Assembly (NCBI GenBank): GCA_031288225.1
Contig: JAITRU010000050.1
Span: 1-45,366, forward strand
Origin: Holosporaceae bacterium
GTDB taxonomy: Bacteria; Pseudomonadota; Alphaproteobacteria; UBA3830
Length of the DNA: 45,366 bases
Direction of reading: 5' to 3'
Shown: positions 12,696 through 22,585 of the stretch, in pieces
Layout of the letters: every line of letters begins with the position of its first letter
Position numbering within the stretch: the first letter of the stretch is position 1
Notes under the pieces: model-generated
Told to the model about the DNA's origin: nothing
Database searches by the model: none
Seen by the model: only the letters and a program-made list of their open reading frames with translations
Made by a program: the position numbers and the translations under genes

Positions 12696-13220
12696 ATGGA
12701 TTTTATGAGTCGTGAAGAAGTAGCCTATATAGAGAAGCTCGTGGCGATAAACCGAGTTGCCAAGGTTGTTAAGGGAGGAAAAAGGTTTTCATTTTCAGCG
12801 CTGGTGATCGTTGGTGACGGTAAGGGGCGTGTAGGCTATGCGGGAGGAAAAGCAAGAGAAGTAGTGGATGCCGTCAAGAAGGCGACCGAGAAGGCAAAGA
12901 AATCCATGATGCGTATTCCCATGCGCGAAGGGCGTACGTTGCACCACGATGCCTATGGCAAGTATGGTGCCGGCAAGGTTATTCTTCGCTCGGCAGAAGC
13001 TGGTATCGGGATCATCGCCGGCGGCGCCATGAGGTCTGTTTTTGAAGCATTGGGCATGCAAGATGTGGTTAGTAAATGTCTAGGGACTGCGAATCCGCAT
13101 AACATGGTTAGGGCGACTTTTGATGCCCTGTTATCGACGGTTTCTCCCAAATACATAGCCAGTAAGCGTGGAAAAAGAGTCGGAGAGATTTCTTCGCGTA
13201 GGCATTTGGCCAAGCAGTAA
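12696..13220 (+). CDS. rpsE: 30S ribosomal protein S5
   Basis: [44 protein letters not shown]. Confidence 0.97.
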   Translation: MDFMSREEVAYIEKLVAINRVAKVVKGGKRFSFSALVIVGDGKGRVGYAGGKAREVVDAVKKATEKAKKSMMRIPMREGRTLHHDAYGKYGAGKVILRSAEAGIGIIAGGAMRSVFEALGMQDVVSKCLGTANPHNMVRATFDALLSTVSPKYIASKRGKRVGEISSRRHLAKQ

Positions 13221-13252
13221 ATGAAAGAACAGCAAACGGAGGAAGATATTCC

Positions 13253-13456
13253 ATGACAAAAATGAAAGAGGCGAAAAAATTGAGTGTTGAGCAGGTGAAT
13301 AGTGGCATAGGCGGCAATGAGTCTCAGGTTAAAAGTTTGAAGGCCCTAGGTCTTGGAAAGATTGGCAGAAAAGTTGTTTTGGAAGATAATGCTTGCGTAA
13401 GAGGGCTTGTGCGAAAGGTTTTTCATTTGGTAAAAGTTGGGGATGCAAATGGCTGA
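13253..13456 (+). CDS. rpmD: 50S ribosomal protein L30
   Basis: VNSGIGGNESQVKSLKALGLGKIGRKVVLEDNACVRGLVRKVFHLVKV. Confidence 0.93.
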   Translation: MTKMKEAKKLSVEQVNSGIGGNESQVKSLKALGLGKIGRKVVLEDNACVRGLVRKVFHLVKVGDANG

Positions 13457-13916
13457 TTTATTGTTGAATAATCTGAAACCTCGCAATGGAATTGACGATA
13501 AAGCTCTGGGGCGCGGCATTGGATCCGGTTGCGGTAAAACCTGTTCCTATGGTCACAAAGGTGGAAAAGCTCGCTCTGGGCGTGGAAAAGTTCGGTGGTT
13601 CGAGGGTGGACAAATGCCGATCTATCGGAGACTTCCCAAAAGGGGGTTTGTATCCAGGAACGATAAATCGCGCGTTTCCTGCGTAAATCTTGTGGATCTA
13701 CAGAGGCTATGCAATGCCAATGCTTTAGTTGCAAACCAGGAAGTAAACATTGATGTTTTGAAAAAAGCAGGTTGTGTCCGATCAAGTGCTTGGGCTGTGC
13801 GTCTTTTGGCAAAGGGTGACTTGGAAGTTGCTCTGAACATCGTTGTCGGATATGCCACTGCGGCGGCGATTGCGGCGGTGGAGAAAGCCGGTGGCAAAGT
13901 GCAGATTATTTCGTGA
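13449..13916 (+). CDS. rplO: 50S ribosomal protein L15
   Basis: RGIGSGCGKTCSYGHKGGKARSG...RRLPKRGF; start 13437 or 13449. Confidence 0.95.
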   Translation: MADLLLNNLKPRNGIDDKALGRGIGSGCGKTCSYGHKGGKARSGRGKVRWFEGGQMPIYRRLPKRGFVSRNDKSRVSCVNLVDLQRLCNANALVANQEVNIDVLKKAGCVRSSAWAVRLLAKGDLEVALNIVVGYATAAAIAAVEKAGGKVQIIS

Positions 13917-14026
13917 AATATTTTTTTGCAGTGACCGGCCGGATTTGTGAAAAAGTTTCTGTGCGTAAAAGTTTACTAATTATGCTTTGTCGTTGGTAAA
14001 TGTGATCAAATTCAGATAGAGAAGGT

Positions 14027-15364
14027 TTGTTTATGGCAGCGGGTGGTTTTCTTGAACAAGGTTTGAGTCTCGAGGCTTTTTCGAAGGCTTCGGATCTGAA
14101 GAATAGGCTTCTTTTTTCGCTGATGGCTTTGTTTGTATACAGAATAGGCACCTATGTTCCTCTTCCGGGACTTGATCCGGAAATTATCAGTCAATTGGCT
14201 AAAAAATACCTCGCCGGTGGTGGCCTTTTGGGAATGTTTAATATGTTTTCCGGAGGTGCTCTAAGTCGTATGACGATTTTTGCACTCAACCTTATGCCGT
14301 ATATTACTTCCAGCATCGTCATGCAGTTGTTTACTATGGTATCTCCGACTCTCGAAGCGCTCAAAAAAGAGGGGGAAAATGGTCGAAAGAAAATAAATCA
14401 GTATACACGATACCTGACAATTGTTGTGGCTGGGGTTCACGCGTTTGCCATAAGTATTCTACTCATGAATGTTCCAAATAGTCCGGTTGTCATAGGTGCT
14501 GTGTTTCCGCTTGTGGCTGTGCCGTCGCTGGTGTGTGGTACGATGTTTTTGGTTTGGTTGGGAGAACAAATTACATCTAGAGGAGTTGGAAATGGATCGT
14601 CATTGCTGATTTTTGCTGGAATCGTCGCTAATATGCCGACGAGCATTTTAAATATTTTCGAATTGGGGAGGGCAGGGGCCTTGTCTGTGCTAGCGGTGGT
14701 GACAATTTTTGCCTTGGCCATTGCGGTTATAGCGTTTGTTGTTTTTATGGAGAGGGCTCAGAGGCGGGTCAACATTCACTATCCCCAAAAGCAGGCTATG
14801 ATGGCCCAAAATAAGCACATGGATGCCAGTCATCTACCGCTAAAAATAAATTCTGCCGGTGTCATGCCTCCGATTTTTGCCTATGCACTTCTGGCATTGC
14901 CGATGACATTAATGTCGTTTGCAAATAAAAGCGACAATGCAGTCATTAATTACATCTTTAATTTTTTTGAAAGGGGAGATGTGTTTTTTTCATTGGTGTT
15001 GGTGGTGCTAATAATTTTCTTTTCATTTTTTTACACAGCCATAGTGTTTAACCCCGTAGAGACAGCGGACAACTTGAAGAAAGCCGGCGGCTTTGTTCCG
15101 GGGGTAAGGCCCGGGCAGGCTACTGCGGATTATTTGGATTATATATTAACTAGGTTAACAACGGTTGGTGCCCTGTATATGTCATTGGTGTGCATATTGC
15201 CGGACATAGTTCGGTCGCATTGGGGTGTTAATTTTATTTTTGGTGGTACAGGTATTTTGATTATTGTTGGGGTAACAATTGATACGATTTCACAGGTCTA
15301 TACCCATATTCTGTCGCACCAATATAAAGGAGTTCTGAGAAAGATGGAAAAGAAAAATAGATGA
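14027..15364 (+). CDS. secY: protein translocase subunit SecY
   Basis: Polytopic; RIGTYVPLPGLDPEII, GNGSSLLIFAGIVA, VFMERAQRRVNIHYPQKQ. Confidence 0.97.
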   Translation: MFMAAGGFLEQGLSLEAFSKASDLKNRLLFSLMALFVYRIGTYVPLPGLDPEIISQLAKKYLAGGGLLGMFNMFSGGALSRMTIFALNLMPYITSSIVMQLFTMVSPTLEALKKEGENGRKKINQYTRYLTIVVAGVHAFAISILLMNVPNSPVVIGAVFPLVAVPSLVCGTMFLVWLGEQITSRGVGNGSSLLIFAGIVANMPTSILNIFELGRAGALSVLAVVTIFALAIAVIAFVVFMERAQRRVNIHYPQKQAMMAQNKHMDASHLPLKINSAGVMPPIFAYALLALPMTLMSFANKSDNAVINYIFNFFERGDVFFSLVLVVLIIFFSFFYTAIVFNPVETADNLKKAGGFVPGVRPGQATADYLDYILTRLTTVGALYMSLVCILPDIVRSHWGVNFIFGGTGILIIVGVTIDTISQVYTHILSHQYKGVLRKMEKKNR

Positions 15365-15365
15365 G

Positions 15366-16043
15366 ATGTTGGAAAGAGATGACTGCATGGTGACGAATAA
15401 TTTGAAGGTTGTTATTCTTTTGGGGGCCCCCGGGGCCGGGAAAGGCACGGTTGCTCAGCATTTAGTGGATAATTTTGGCGTTATTCATTTTTCCACTGGA
15501 AATTTGTTAAGAAATGAGGTAAAAAATGCTACGAAGGTTGGAGTTGTTGTAGAAGCCATACTTGGTTCCGGCGGTTTGGTTAGCGATGAAGTGGTCAATG
15601 AAGTGGTGGAAATTAATCTGCAAAGGACCCTGTCGGAGAAACGGGTGATATTGTTGGATGGATTCCCTCGGAGTGTCGATCAGGCAAAGTTTTTGGATAC
15701 GGTTTTTAATGCTTGTTTGAGGGATTCTTTAAGGGTTCTCGAAATAGATGTGGATCATGAATTTGTTGTTGCTCGAGTGAGTGGTCGTCGTGTCTGTATC
15801 AAATGTGCTGCAACTTTTGGAATTGATGATAGAGGAGACAGATGTTCTCGTTGCGGTGGTGAGCTTACCAAGAGACCAGATGATGATGAAGAGGTTGTTC
15901 GGAGGAGGCTCATCGAATACCAACGTGTAACATTACCAGTCTCTGCGTATTATGCAGATAGGTTAGTGAAGATTGATGGCAATTTATCCAGGGAAGATGT
16001 GTTGCGGAATGTAACGGATGTTGTCGAAAATTTTGACCTGTGA
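15366..16043 (+). CDS. adk: adenylate kinase with C4-type LID domain
   Basis: VVILLGAPGAGKGTVAQHL, LLDGFPRSVDQAKFLD, CIKCAATF...CSRCGGEL. Confidence 0.96.
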   Translation: MLERDDCMVTNNLKVVILLGAPGAGKGTVAQHLVDNFGVIHFSTGNLLRNEVKNATKVGVVVEAILGSGGLVSDEVVNEVVEINLQRTLSEKRVILLDGFPRSVDQAKFLDTVFNACLRDSLRVLEIDVDHEFVVARVSGRRVCIKCAATFGIDDRGDRCSRCGGELTKRPDDDEEVVRRRLIEYQRVTLPVSAYYADRLVKIDGNLSREDVLRNVTDVVENFDL

Positions 16044-16074
16044 GTTTGTTTGTGATTGATTATGATGACTATCT

Positions 16075-16097
16075 ATGCCGACATGTTATAATGGTCG
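16075..16097 (+). promoter_or_regulatory. TATAAT -10 box between perfect 6-bp inverted repeats (GCCGAC/GTCGGC) upstream of rpsM
   Basis: gccgac-atgttataatg-gtcggc about 35-55 nt before the rpsM GTG; -35 box weak. Confidence 0.35.
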
Positions 16098-16129
16098 GCG
16101 GATGGTTGTAAAAAATAAGGAGATGGTCT

Positions 16130-16507
16130 GTGGCTCGTATAGCTGGTGTTAATTTGCCTGATAGGAAGCGTGTCGAATTCGCTTTGAGGTACATATATGG
16201 GATAGGTCCGACACGCTCGGCTGAGATTTGCCGTGGAGCTAATATCACTGATTCCAAAAGGGTCTTTGAACTTACGGAGGATGAAATCCTGAGGATTCGT
16301 GAAATTATAGACAAGGATTATCAGGTAGAAGGGGATCTGAGGCGTGTTGTGAACATGAATATTAAACGGCTCATGGATCTTGGCTGTTACAGGGGATTGC
16401 GACATAGAAAGGGTCTTCCGGTTCATGGGCAAAGGACTCACACCAATGCTCGTACGAGAAAAGGGAAGGCTCGAGCGATTCCTGGTAAGAAAAAAGTGAC
16501 CAAGTAG
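16130..16507 (+). CDS. rpsM: 30S ribosomal protein S13 (GTG start)
   Basis: [25 protein letters not shown]...[25 protein letters not shown]. Confidence 0.97.
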   Translation: MARIAGVNLPDRKRVEFALRYIYGIGPTRSAEICRGANITDSKRVFELTEDEILRIREIIDKDYQVEGDLRRVVNMNIKRLMDLGCYRGLRHRKGLPVHGQRTHTNARTRKGKARAIPGKKKVTK

Positions 16508-16520
16508 GAGAGTGAATGTT

Positions 16521-16916
16521 ATGGCATATAAAAAAACTACCCAAAAATTAAAAAAAAAGGATAAGAAGAATATTGTTTCTGGTATAGCTCATATCAACGC
16601 TACGTTTAATAATACAATAATCACGATCACTGATACTCACGGCAATACGATTGCCTGGAGTTCTGCCGGTGGTACCGGGTTTAGCGGATCGCGTAAGTCT
16701 ACTCCGTATGCCGCGCAAATAGCGGCGGATAAGGTTGCATCGAAGGCCATCGAGCATGGCATAAAGAACATAGATGTTGAAATATTGGGGCCAGGTTCAG
16801 GTCGTGAATCTGCGCTGAGGACTTTTCAGTCGCTGGGGTTGATAGTTGGATCAATCAGGGATGTTACTCCTATTTCCCATAACGGATGTCGACCACCTAA
16901 ACGACGCAGAGTTTAA
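16521..16916 (+). CDS. rpsK: 30S ribosomal protein S11
   Basis: [33 protein letters not shown] 16512 or 16521. Confidence 0.97.
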   Translation: MAYKKTTQKLKKKDKKNIVSGIAHINATFNNTIITITDTHGNTIAWSSAGGTGFSGSRKSTPYAAQIAADKVASKAIEHGIKNIDVEILGPGSGRESALRTFQSLGLIVGSIRDVTPISHNGCRPPKRRRV

Positions 16917-16937
16917 TTTTACAGTGAGAGGTTTATT

Positions 16938-17969
16938 GTGATTCAAAGACAGTGGCAGGATTTGATAAAGGCCTACAGGTTGCATGTTGAGGATGAAGCA
17001 ACTTCTGAAGTTGATGTTTCCCATAGGATAGCAACGCTTGTGGCTGAGCCCTTGGAACGGGGTTTTGGTACCACATTGGGAAATGCTTTGCGGCGTGTTT
17101 TGCTGTCTTCCCTGAAGGGGGCAGCTGTTACTTCGGTACGCATCGATGGAGTTTTACATGAATTTTCCACCATGCCTGGTGTATCGGAGGATGTAACCGA
17201 TATTGTTTTAAATATAAAATCAATGCCGCTCAGGATGGAATGTGAATCAGTGCGCAAGATGAGGCTTTCCGTAACTGGTCCCTGTGAGGTTAAAGCTGGA
17301 ATGTTTGAGCATGAAGCGGAAATAGGTGTTTTAAATCCGGAGCATTATATCTGTACCGTTGGCGATGGGGCCCGTCTAGGAATGGAACTCACGGTCGCGG
17401 TTAGTCGTGGTTATGTGACGGCGGCGCAGAATCGTATTGAAGATGCTCCGTTGGGGACATTGTTCATTGACTCGATTTTTAATCCCGTCAAGAAAGTGGC
17501 CTATAGGGTTGAAAATACGCGTGTTGGCCAAATAACTGACTATGATAAGCTAATTTTGGACGTAGAAACTAACGGATCTATTAGTCCGGAAGATGCCGTG
17601 GCAATGGCGGCAAAAATACTGCAGGATCAGCTGCAAAAGTTTATCAACTTTGAGGAAGAGGTGGAAAAAGTTGATGAAGAAACAGAAATATCGTTGCCAT
17701 TTAATCCTAACTTGCTAAGAAAAATAGAAGATCTGGAGCTTTCAGTGCGCTCTATGAATTGCCTGAAGGGAGACAACGTCGTTTACATAGGTGATTTGGT
17801 GCAGAAAACGGAAAATGAAATGTTGCGGACTCCAAATTTTGGAAGAAAGTCTCTTAATGAAATAAAGGAAGTGCTTTCTCATATGGGATTATATCTTGGT
17901 ATGCAGATCAATGGTTGGCCGCTGGAAAATATGGAAGATGCTGCAAAGCGCGCGCGGGAAAAATTTTAA
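16938..17969 (+). CDS. rpoA: DNA-directed RNA polymerase subunit alpha
   Basis: [58 protein letters not shown]. Confidence 0.98.
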   Translation: MIQRQWQDLIKAYRLHVEDEATSEVDVSHRIATLVAEPLERGFGTTLGNALRRVLLSSLKGAAVTSVRIDGVLHEFSTMPGVSEDVTDIVLNIKSMPLRMECESVRKMRLSVTGPCEVKAGMFEHEAEIGVLNPEHYICTVGDGARLGMELTVAVSRGYVTAAQNRIEDAPLGTLFIDSIFNPVKKVAYRVENTRVGQITDYDKLILDVETNGSISPEDAVAMAAKILQDQLQKFINFEEEVEKVDEETEISLPFNPNLLRKIEDLELSVRSMNCLKGDNVVYIGDLVQKTENEMLRTPNFGRKSLNEIKEVLSHMGLYLGMQINGWPLENMEDAAKRAREKF

Positions 17970-18012
17970 AGTTGTGTTTGAAAAAAAATAGAAGAATTTA
18001 ACGGAGGATGCT

Positions 18013-18552
18013 ATGCGGCACGGAATTAGTGGAAGGAAATTTGGTAGAGACACCGCTCAAAGGAGGTCTCTGTTCGTTAATCTTGCTAAATCTTTATTGA
18101 GGTATGAGCAAATTATTACAACTTTGCCGAAAGCTAAGGACCTTAGACCATATGTGGAGAAAATGCTTACTTGCGGGAAGAATGGAAGTCTCTCTTGCCG
18201 TAGGAATCTGTTTGCAAGATTGAGGGATGATGAGTTGGTGTCTAAAGTCTTCGGCCCTCTAGCTTTGCGCTATGCCAACAGAAATGGTGGCTACACCAGG
18301 ATAGTAAAGTGTGGTTTTAGGCGTGGCGATAAAGCGCCGATTGCCGTTATTGAGCTGCTTGATCGTGACGGAGCTGGTGGAAAGTTTACCGCCCCCGGTG
18401 GGGGAGATCGGAGTAGAAAAAATGAAGGTCAAGGTAAAAATGCCAGAAGTGGTGCTGCTGATGTCAATGTTGGCGATGTAACCGATTCGACGAGTGCTGC
18501 AATGGAATCGGAACCTGAGGCTGAACCGGGAAAAGCTGAGATTGAGGCATAG
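18013..18552 (+). CDS. rplQ: 50S ribosomal protein L17 with low-complexity C-terminal extension
   Basis: MRHGISGRKFGRDTAQRRSLFVNLAKSLLRYEQIITTLPKAKDLRPYVEKML. Confidence 0.96.
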   Translation: MRHGISGRKFGRDTAQRRSLFVNLAKSLLRYEQIITTLPKAKDLRPYVEKMLTCGKNGSLSCRRNLFARLRDDELVSKVFGPLALRYANRNGGYTRIVKCGFRRGDKAPIAVIELLDRDGAGGKFTAPGGGDRSRKNEGQGKNARSGAADVNVGDVTDSTSAAMESEPEAEPGKAEIEA

Positions 18553-18573
18553 CTGCCGAAAAAATTGCGGCAG
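18553..18573. terminator. possible bidirectional hairpin between convergent rplQ and cmk
   Basis: ctgccg-aaaaaattg-cggcag perfect 6-bp stem; no downstream T-tract. Confidence 0.3.
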
Positions 18574-18621
18574 TGGAGGTTAGCAATGAAGCCGTTGGAT
18601 CGAATAATCCGTAATTTATGT

Positions 18622-19230
18622 TCATAGTATATTTTCTACAATTTTTTTGATTCTGGAAAAAGATTCTTTCGGAATTTCGTTCGATGTGTCGATTACCACG
18701 TAATCATCGCTAATGGTTAATGGGGCAATCTCCCGGGATGAATCGCGGCTGTCTCTCTCAAGGATGTTTTCATATACTTCCTCGTATGTAGCTGTACCAG
18801 AACCGTGGCGATTTATATAGGCGAGTCGGCGCTTTGCTCGGACTTCTGGGCTGGCTGTTAGATAAATTTTGCATGTGGCACCTGGAAAAACCACCGTGCC
18901 AATGTCACGGCCATCCATAACAACGCCGGCGTAGGGACCGATGTTTTGGGCGCATCTTCTGCTTAATTCCGTAACTAGAGATCTAATTTGCGGCACACCA
19001 GCAATCTCAGAAGCTCTCGCTCCAACTTCTTCTGATCTCAGCACATCTTTTGAAAAATCCATGCTGTAAATCGCATCTTGCAAATCCACTGATGGGGCCC
19101 AGATACTTGCGGCTGCGACTTTTCTATAGAGTAACCCGCTATCCACATATTTAAAACCAAAGTACTCCGCCAACATGGAGGCAATGGTGCCCTTTCCGCT
19201 GCCAGCAGGGCCATCTATTGCGACTATCAC
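18622..19230 (-). CDS. cmk: cytidylate kinase
   Basis: MIVAIDGPAGSGKGTIASMLAEYFGFKYVDSGLLYRKVA, VMDGRDIGTVVFP. Confidence 0.95.
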   Translation of the reverse strand: MIVAIDGPAGSGKGTIASMLAEYFGFKYVDSGLLYRKVAAASIWAPSVDLQDAIYSMDFSKDVLRSEEVGARASEIAGVPQIRSLVTELSRRCAQNIGPYAGVVMDGRDIGTVVFPGATCKIYLTASPEVRAKRRLAYINRHGSGTATYEEVYENILERDSRDSSREIAPLTISDDYVVIDTSNEIPKESFSRIKKIVENIL

Positions 19231-19271
19231 TGGCTTTGCTTTTTCTATGTTCCTTCTCCAGCCTGCTATTT

Positions 19272-20192
19272 TTACAATCCAACCGCTATGTCTTTACCGT
19301 CGACTCTAAGACCGGTAAATAGCAACAATGGAGCTGCAAGACAGATGGACGAAAATGTCCCAACAATTAGGCCAATTAAAATTGGAAAACAAAAATCGAA
19401 TATTACCTTGCCGCCAAACAGGCATAGTGCCAGCAGTGACAATACCGTTGTAAATGAAGTTAGCAGGGTCCTGGATAATGTTTCATTGATGGATTTGTTT
19501 AGAAGATCAACAATTGACGACTGACGATGAGCATGTATGTTCTCTCGAATACGGTCAAACACCACAACCGTATCATGAATCGAGTAGCAGGCGGTCATTA
19601 GGAGCGCTACAATGGCGTTTACGCTGAATTCAAAATAGTGGAACATGGCATAAAAGCCTAGCAGTGTGATGCAATCGTGGGCCAGTGCCACAACACCGCA
19701 TACGGCGAATTGCCACTCAAATCGCATCCAAACATATATTAGGATTGCGAATAAAGAGATGATGACGGCTAATATTGCATTGTGCACAAGCTCACCACCA
19801 ACCTTGGGGCCAATTTTTTCTATTTTTCGATACTCCACATTATCACCGAGTGTGGCCTTAACTTTTTCCAGTGCGGCGTTCTGTTCTTTCTGCGTTGCTC
19901 CGTGGTTAGGAACTCTAACGAGCACATCTTTCTTTGACCCAAATTCCTGTAAATATACCTCACCTATATCAATGGTATTAAGTTTACTGCGAATACCACT
20001 GATATCTGCATCTTCTTGTGTCCTGATTTCCATCACGAATCCACCTTTGAAATCTATTCCAAAGTTCAGGCCATGGAAAATGAATGCGCCAATGCTGACA
20101 AAAGTCAATAGAATGGAAAATATAAACACTTTCATCCTATGCGCCGTAAAATCTATATTGGTATCATGGGGTATTAATTCATATGGCTTCAT
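19272..20192 (-). CDS. secF: protein translocase subunit SecF
   Basis: GLNFGIDFKGGFVMEIR..., VVFDRIRENI, SINETLSRTLLTSFTT; ORF extends to 20231, ATG at 20192 likely. Confidence 0.94.
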   Translation of the reverse strand: MKPYELIPHDTNIDFTAHRMKVFIFSILLTFVSIGAFIFHGLNFGIDFKGGFVMEIRTQEDADISGIRSKLNTIDIGEVYLQEFGSKKDVLVRVPNHGATQKEQNAALEKVKATLGDNVEYRKIEKIGPKVGGELVHNAILAVIISLFAILIYVWMRFEWQFAVCGVVALAHDCITLLGFYAMFHYFEFSVNAIVALLMTACYSIHDTVVVFDRIRENIHAHRQSSIVDLLNKSINETLSRTLLTSFTTVLSLLALCLFGGKVIFDFCFPILIGLIVGTFSSICLAAPLLLFTGLRVDGKDIAVGL

Positions 20193-20211
20193 TATTACCT
20201 GGTCCTTTCTA

Positions 20212-21792
20212 TTACATTGGGATAGTAACACGATACTTCAGCCGGAGTAACCATGAGATTATGTATCTGGTAAAGGTCGTAGACGTGAAAAATGAAATTA
20301 CGGTTCCAAGAATGGTGGTGATGGCAAACCCCTTCACGGGTCCGGTTCCAACATAGTACAGGCATGCCATGCCGATAATGGTATTCAGGTTAGAATCCAC
20401 AATGGATGTCATGGCCAATGCATACCCTTCTTCGATGGCCTTTACAAATTTTGCTCCCTTTCGAAGATGTTCTTTGATTCTTTCGTTAATGAGGACATTA
20501 GCATCCACTGCCATACCAATGGTAAGCGCTATGCCAGCTATTCCTGGTAGAGTAAGTGTCGCTTGCAAACAGGATAATCCCGCTATCAACAGGAGCAAAT
20601 TGAACATAACAGCAACATTGGCGATCATTCCAAAGGATGAATACCACATGAACATAAAAATCAACACAAAGACACAAGATAGCAAAGTTGCAAAAATGCC
20701 CGAGCGAATGGAATCTGATCCAAGATCCGGACCAACCGTTTTTTCCTCAATGATATTCAACGGGGCCGGTAGAGCACCAGCTCTCATCAACAATGCCAAA
20801 TCCTGGGCCTCTTCGACGGTAAAATGATCACTGGTAATTATGCCAGATCCATTTGGTATGGGATCATTTATTTTTGGCGCGCTTATTATTTGATTATCGA
20901 GGATAATGGCAAATCTTTTATCCCGATTTTCCATGGTGATGTCCGCAAATTTTTTTGCACCAAATTTGTTAAATCTAAACGACACTGCCGGACGATTAAA
21001 ATCATCATGTGCCAGCCGAGCATCGATGAGTGCTTCTCCCCCAACCGCTACTTGCTTCTTAACCGCGAGCATTTTTCCATCATCCTTTGATTTGAGATAC
21101 ATGCTGCCTAGTGGGGCGATTGCCTTGGTATCAGATATGCTAACCTCGGGAGCTGTCTCATCCACAAGTCGGAATGTCATTTTTGCGGTACGTCCAAGCA
21201 TTTCTTTTACATGGGATGGATCTTGCAAACCAGGAATTTGTAGTAAAATACGATCATCTCCCTGCTTTTGTATGTTTGTTTCCCTCGTGCCGGTTTCATC
21301 AACCCTCTTGCGTACAATTTCGATGGAACGATCTACGGCATCGGACTTGCGTCTCTGCAAAGCTTCTGCCGTCGGAGTTATTTTCACATGAACCCCCTTA
21401 ATCTCCACAGTACAATTTGGATCGATGTCCCCGAGAATAGTTCTGGCTTTTCCAACTTTTGATGTATCTTTCAAATCAAATTCAACCATCTGCTTGCCTC
21501 TAGCAATGCCTTTGGGGAAATTACTCCCGTAGGGGATGGACTCTTTTCTCAAAGCGCTCCTGGCCTCATCGAGAATTTGGTTCAAATAATCACTAACCAC
21601 CGTATCCATGTCAACTTCCAGTAGAAGATGAGCTCCACCCCGCAGGTCCAACCCCAAATAGACCCTCTGATTTGGCATCCAACTCGGAAGCTTGCTGGAC
21701 ATGTTATGGGATAACATATTCGGCAAGGCGAACAAAACACCAAAAACGCAAACAACCGCAATTAATATTTCCTTCCATTTTGAAAAATTCAT
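20212..21792 (-). CDS. secD: protein translocase subunit SecD
   Basis: VYLGLDLRGGAHLLLEVD, IVRKRVDETGTRETNIQKQGDDRILLQIPGLQDP, GMAVDANVLINERIKE. Confidence 0.97.
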   Translation of the reverse strand: MNFSKWKEILIAVVCVFGVLFALPNMLSHNMSSKLPSWMPNQRVYLGLDLRGGAHLLLEVDMDTVVSDYLNQILDEARSALRKESIPYGSNFPKGIARGKQMVEFDLKDTSKVGKARTILGDIDPNCTVEIKGVHVKITPTAEALQRRKSDAVDRSIEIVRKRVDETGTRETNIQKQGDDRILLQIPGLQDPSHVKEMLGRTAKMTFRLVDETAPEVSISDTKAIAPLGSMYLKSKDDGKMLAVKKQVAVGGEALIDARLAHDDFNRPAVSFRFNKFGAKKFADITMENRDKRFAIILDNQIISAPKINDPIPNGSGIITSDHFTVEEAQDLALLMRAGALPAPLNIIEEKTVGPDLGSDSIRSGIFATLLSCVFVLIFMFMWYSSFGMIANVAVMFNLLLLIAGLSCLQATLTLPGIAGIALTIGMAVDANVLINERIKEHLRKGAKFVKAIEEGYALAMTSIVDSNLNTIIGMACLYYVGTGPVKGFAITTILGTVISFFTSTTFTRYIISWLLRLKYRVTIPM

Positions 21793-21835
21793 CTGCTACT
21801 CCATTGTTCTATGTCGTTTTTTTCCTAAGCCTATG

Positions 21836-22474
21836 TCATTTATGCGGAGCAATTTTCTTGGCGGAATTTTCATTTACTATGGTGCTCGTTGCCGCCTTCT
21901 TGGTCTTGGTTCTGGAAATGGAACTCGTTTCATCGTCGACTTCGTTGGGAATCGGATTTCCCAGGTCGTTCCCCTTTACCAATACCTCCGCCAGGGAAGC
22001 TCTTAGAATTCTCATACGAATATTTTCCGCTATTTCTAGAGAAATTTCTTTGTCACTTATGATTTTATGAATAGTGCCTATAATTCCACCGGTGGTTATT
22101 ATTTTGTCGCCTTTTTTGACGGAACTTCTCAATTCTCGGTTTTTTGCTTCGCGCTTTTGCTGTGGTCGCATTACGAGAAAATAGAACATGACAATTATGA
22201 GAAAAATTGGCACCATAGATTCCAGAAATTTTGCTGGTTTGTAGGCAACTGAACCATTGGTACTTGCCAGCGTCTCCGCCGGAATACTCGCGGCAGTGGG
22301 AACGTTGGCAGACGCAGTAACCTGCGCAGTTGGAGTAGTTGACGAACCAACAACAGATGCCGCAGCTGGAGATGTGGTACTAACATCAGTAGGAGCAGCG
22401 GTTGCCGAAGAACCCCCATCTCCTGCCGCCGTCGTTGTCGTGGTCATGGGCGCAGCCGATTGTTCAGTATTCAT
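21836..22474 (-). CDS. yajC: preprotein translocase subunit YajC with long Ala/Thr/Ser-rich N-terminal extension
   Basis: PIFLIIVMFYFLVMRPQQKREAKNRELRSSVKKGDKIITTGGIIGTIHKI; ORF track start 22516. Confidence 0.9.
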   Translation of the reverse strand: MNTEQSAAPMTTTTTAAGDGGSSATAAPTDVSTTSPAAASVVGSSTTPTAQVTASANVPTAASIPAETLASTNGSVAYKPAKFLESMVPIFLIIVMFYFLVMRPQQKREAKNRELRSSVKKGDKIITTGGIIGTIHKIISDKEISLEIAENIRMRILRASLAEVLVKGNDLGNPIPNEVDDETSSISRTKTKKAATSTIVNENSAKKIAPHK

Positions 22475-22585
22475 GTTATTGTCTCTTTCCTCTCTAATTT
22501 TGCTCCAATGTACCATAAAGATTTCTTTACGTGCAACAAAGACAGCCCTGAATATTGCTTCTGATTCATTTTACCATTGTAGATT

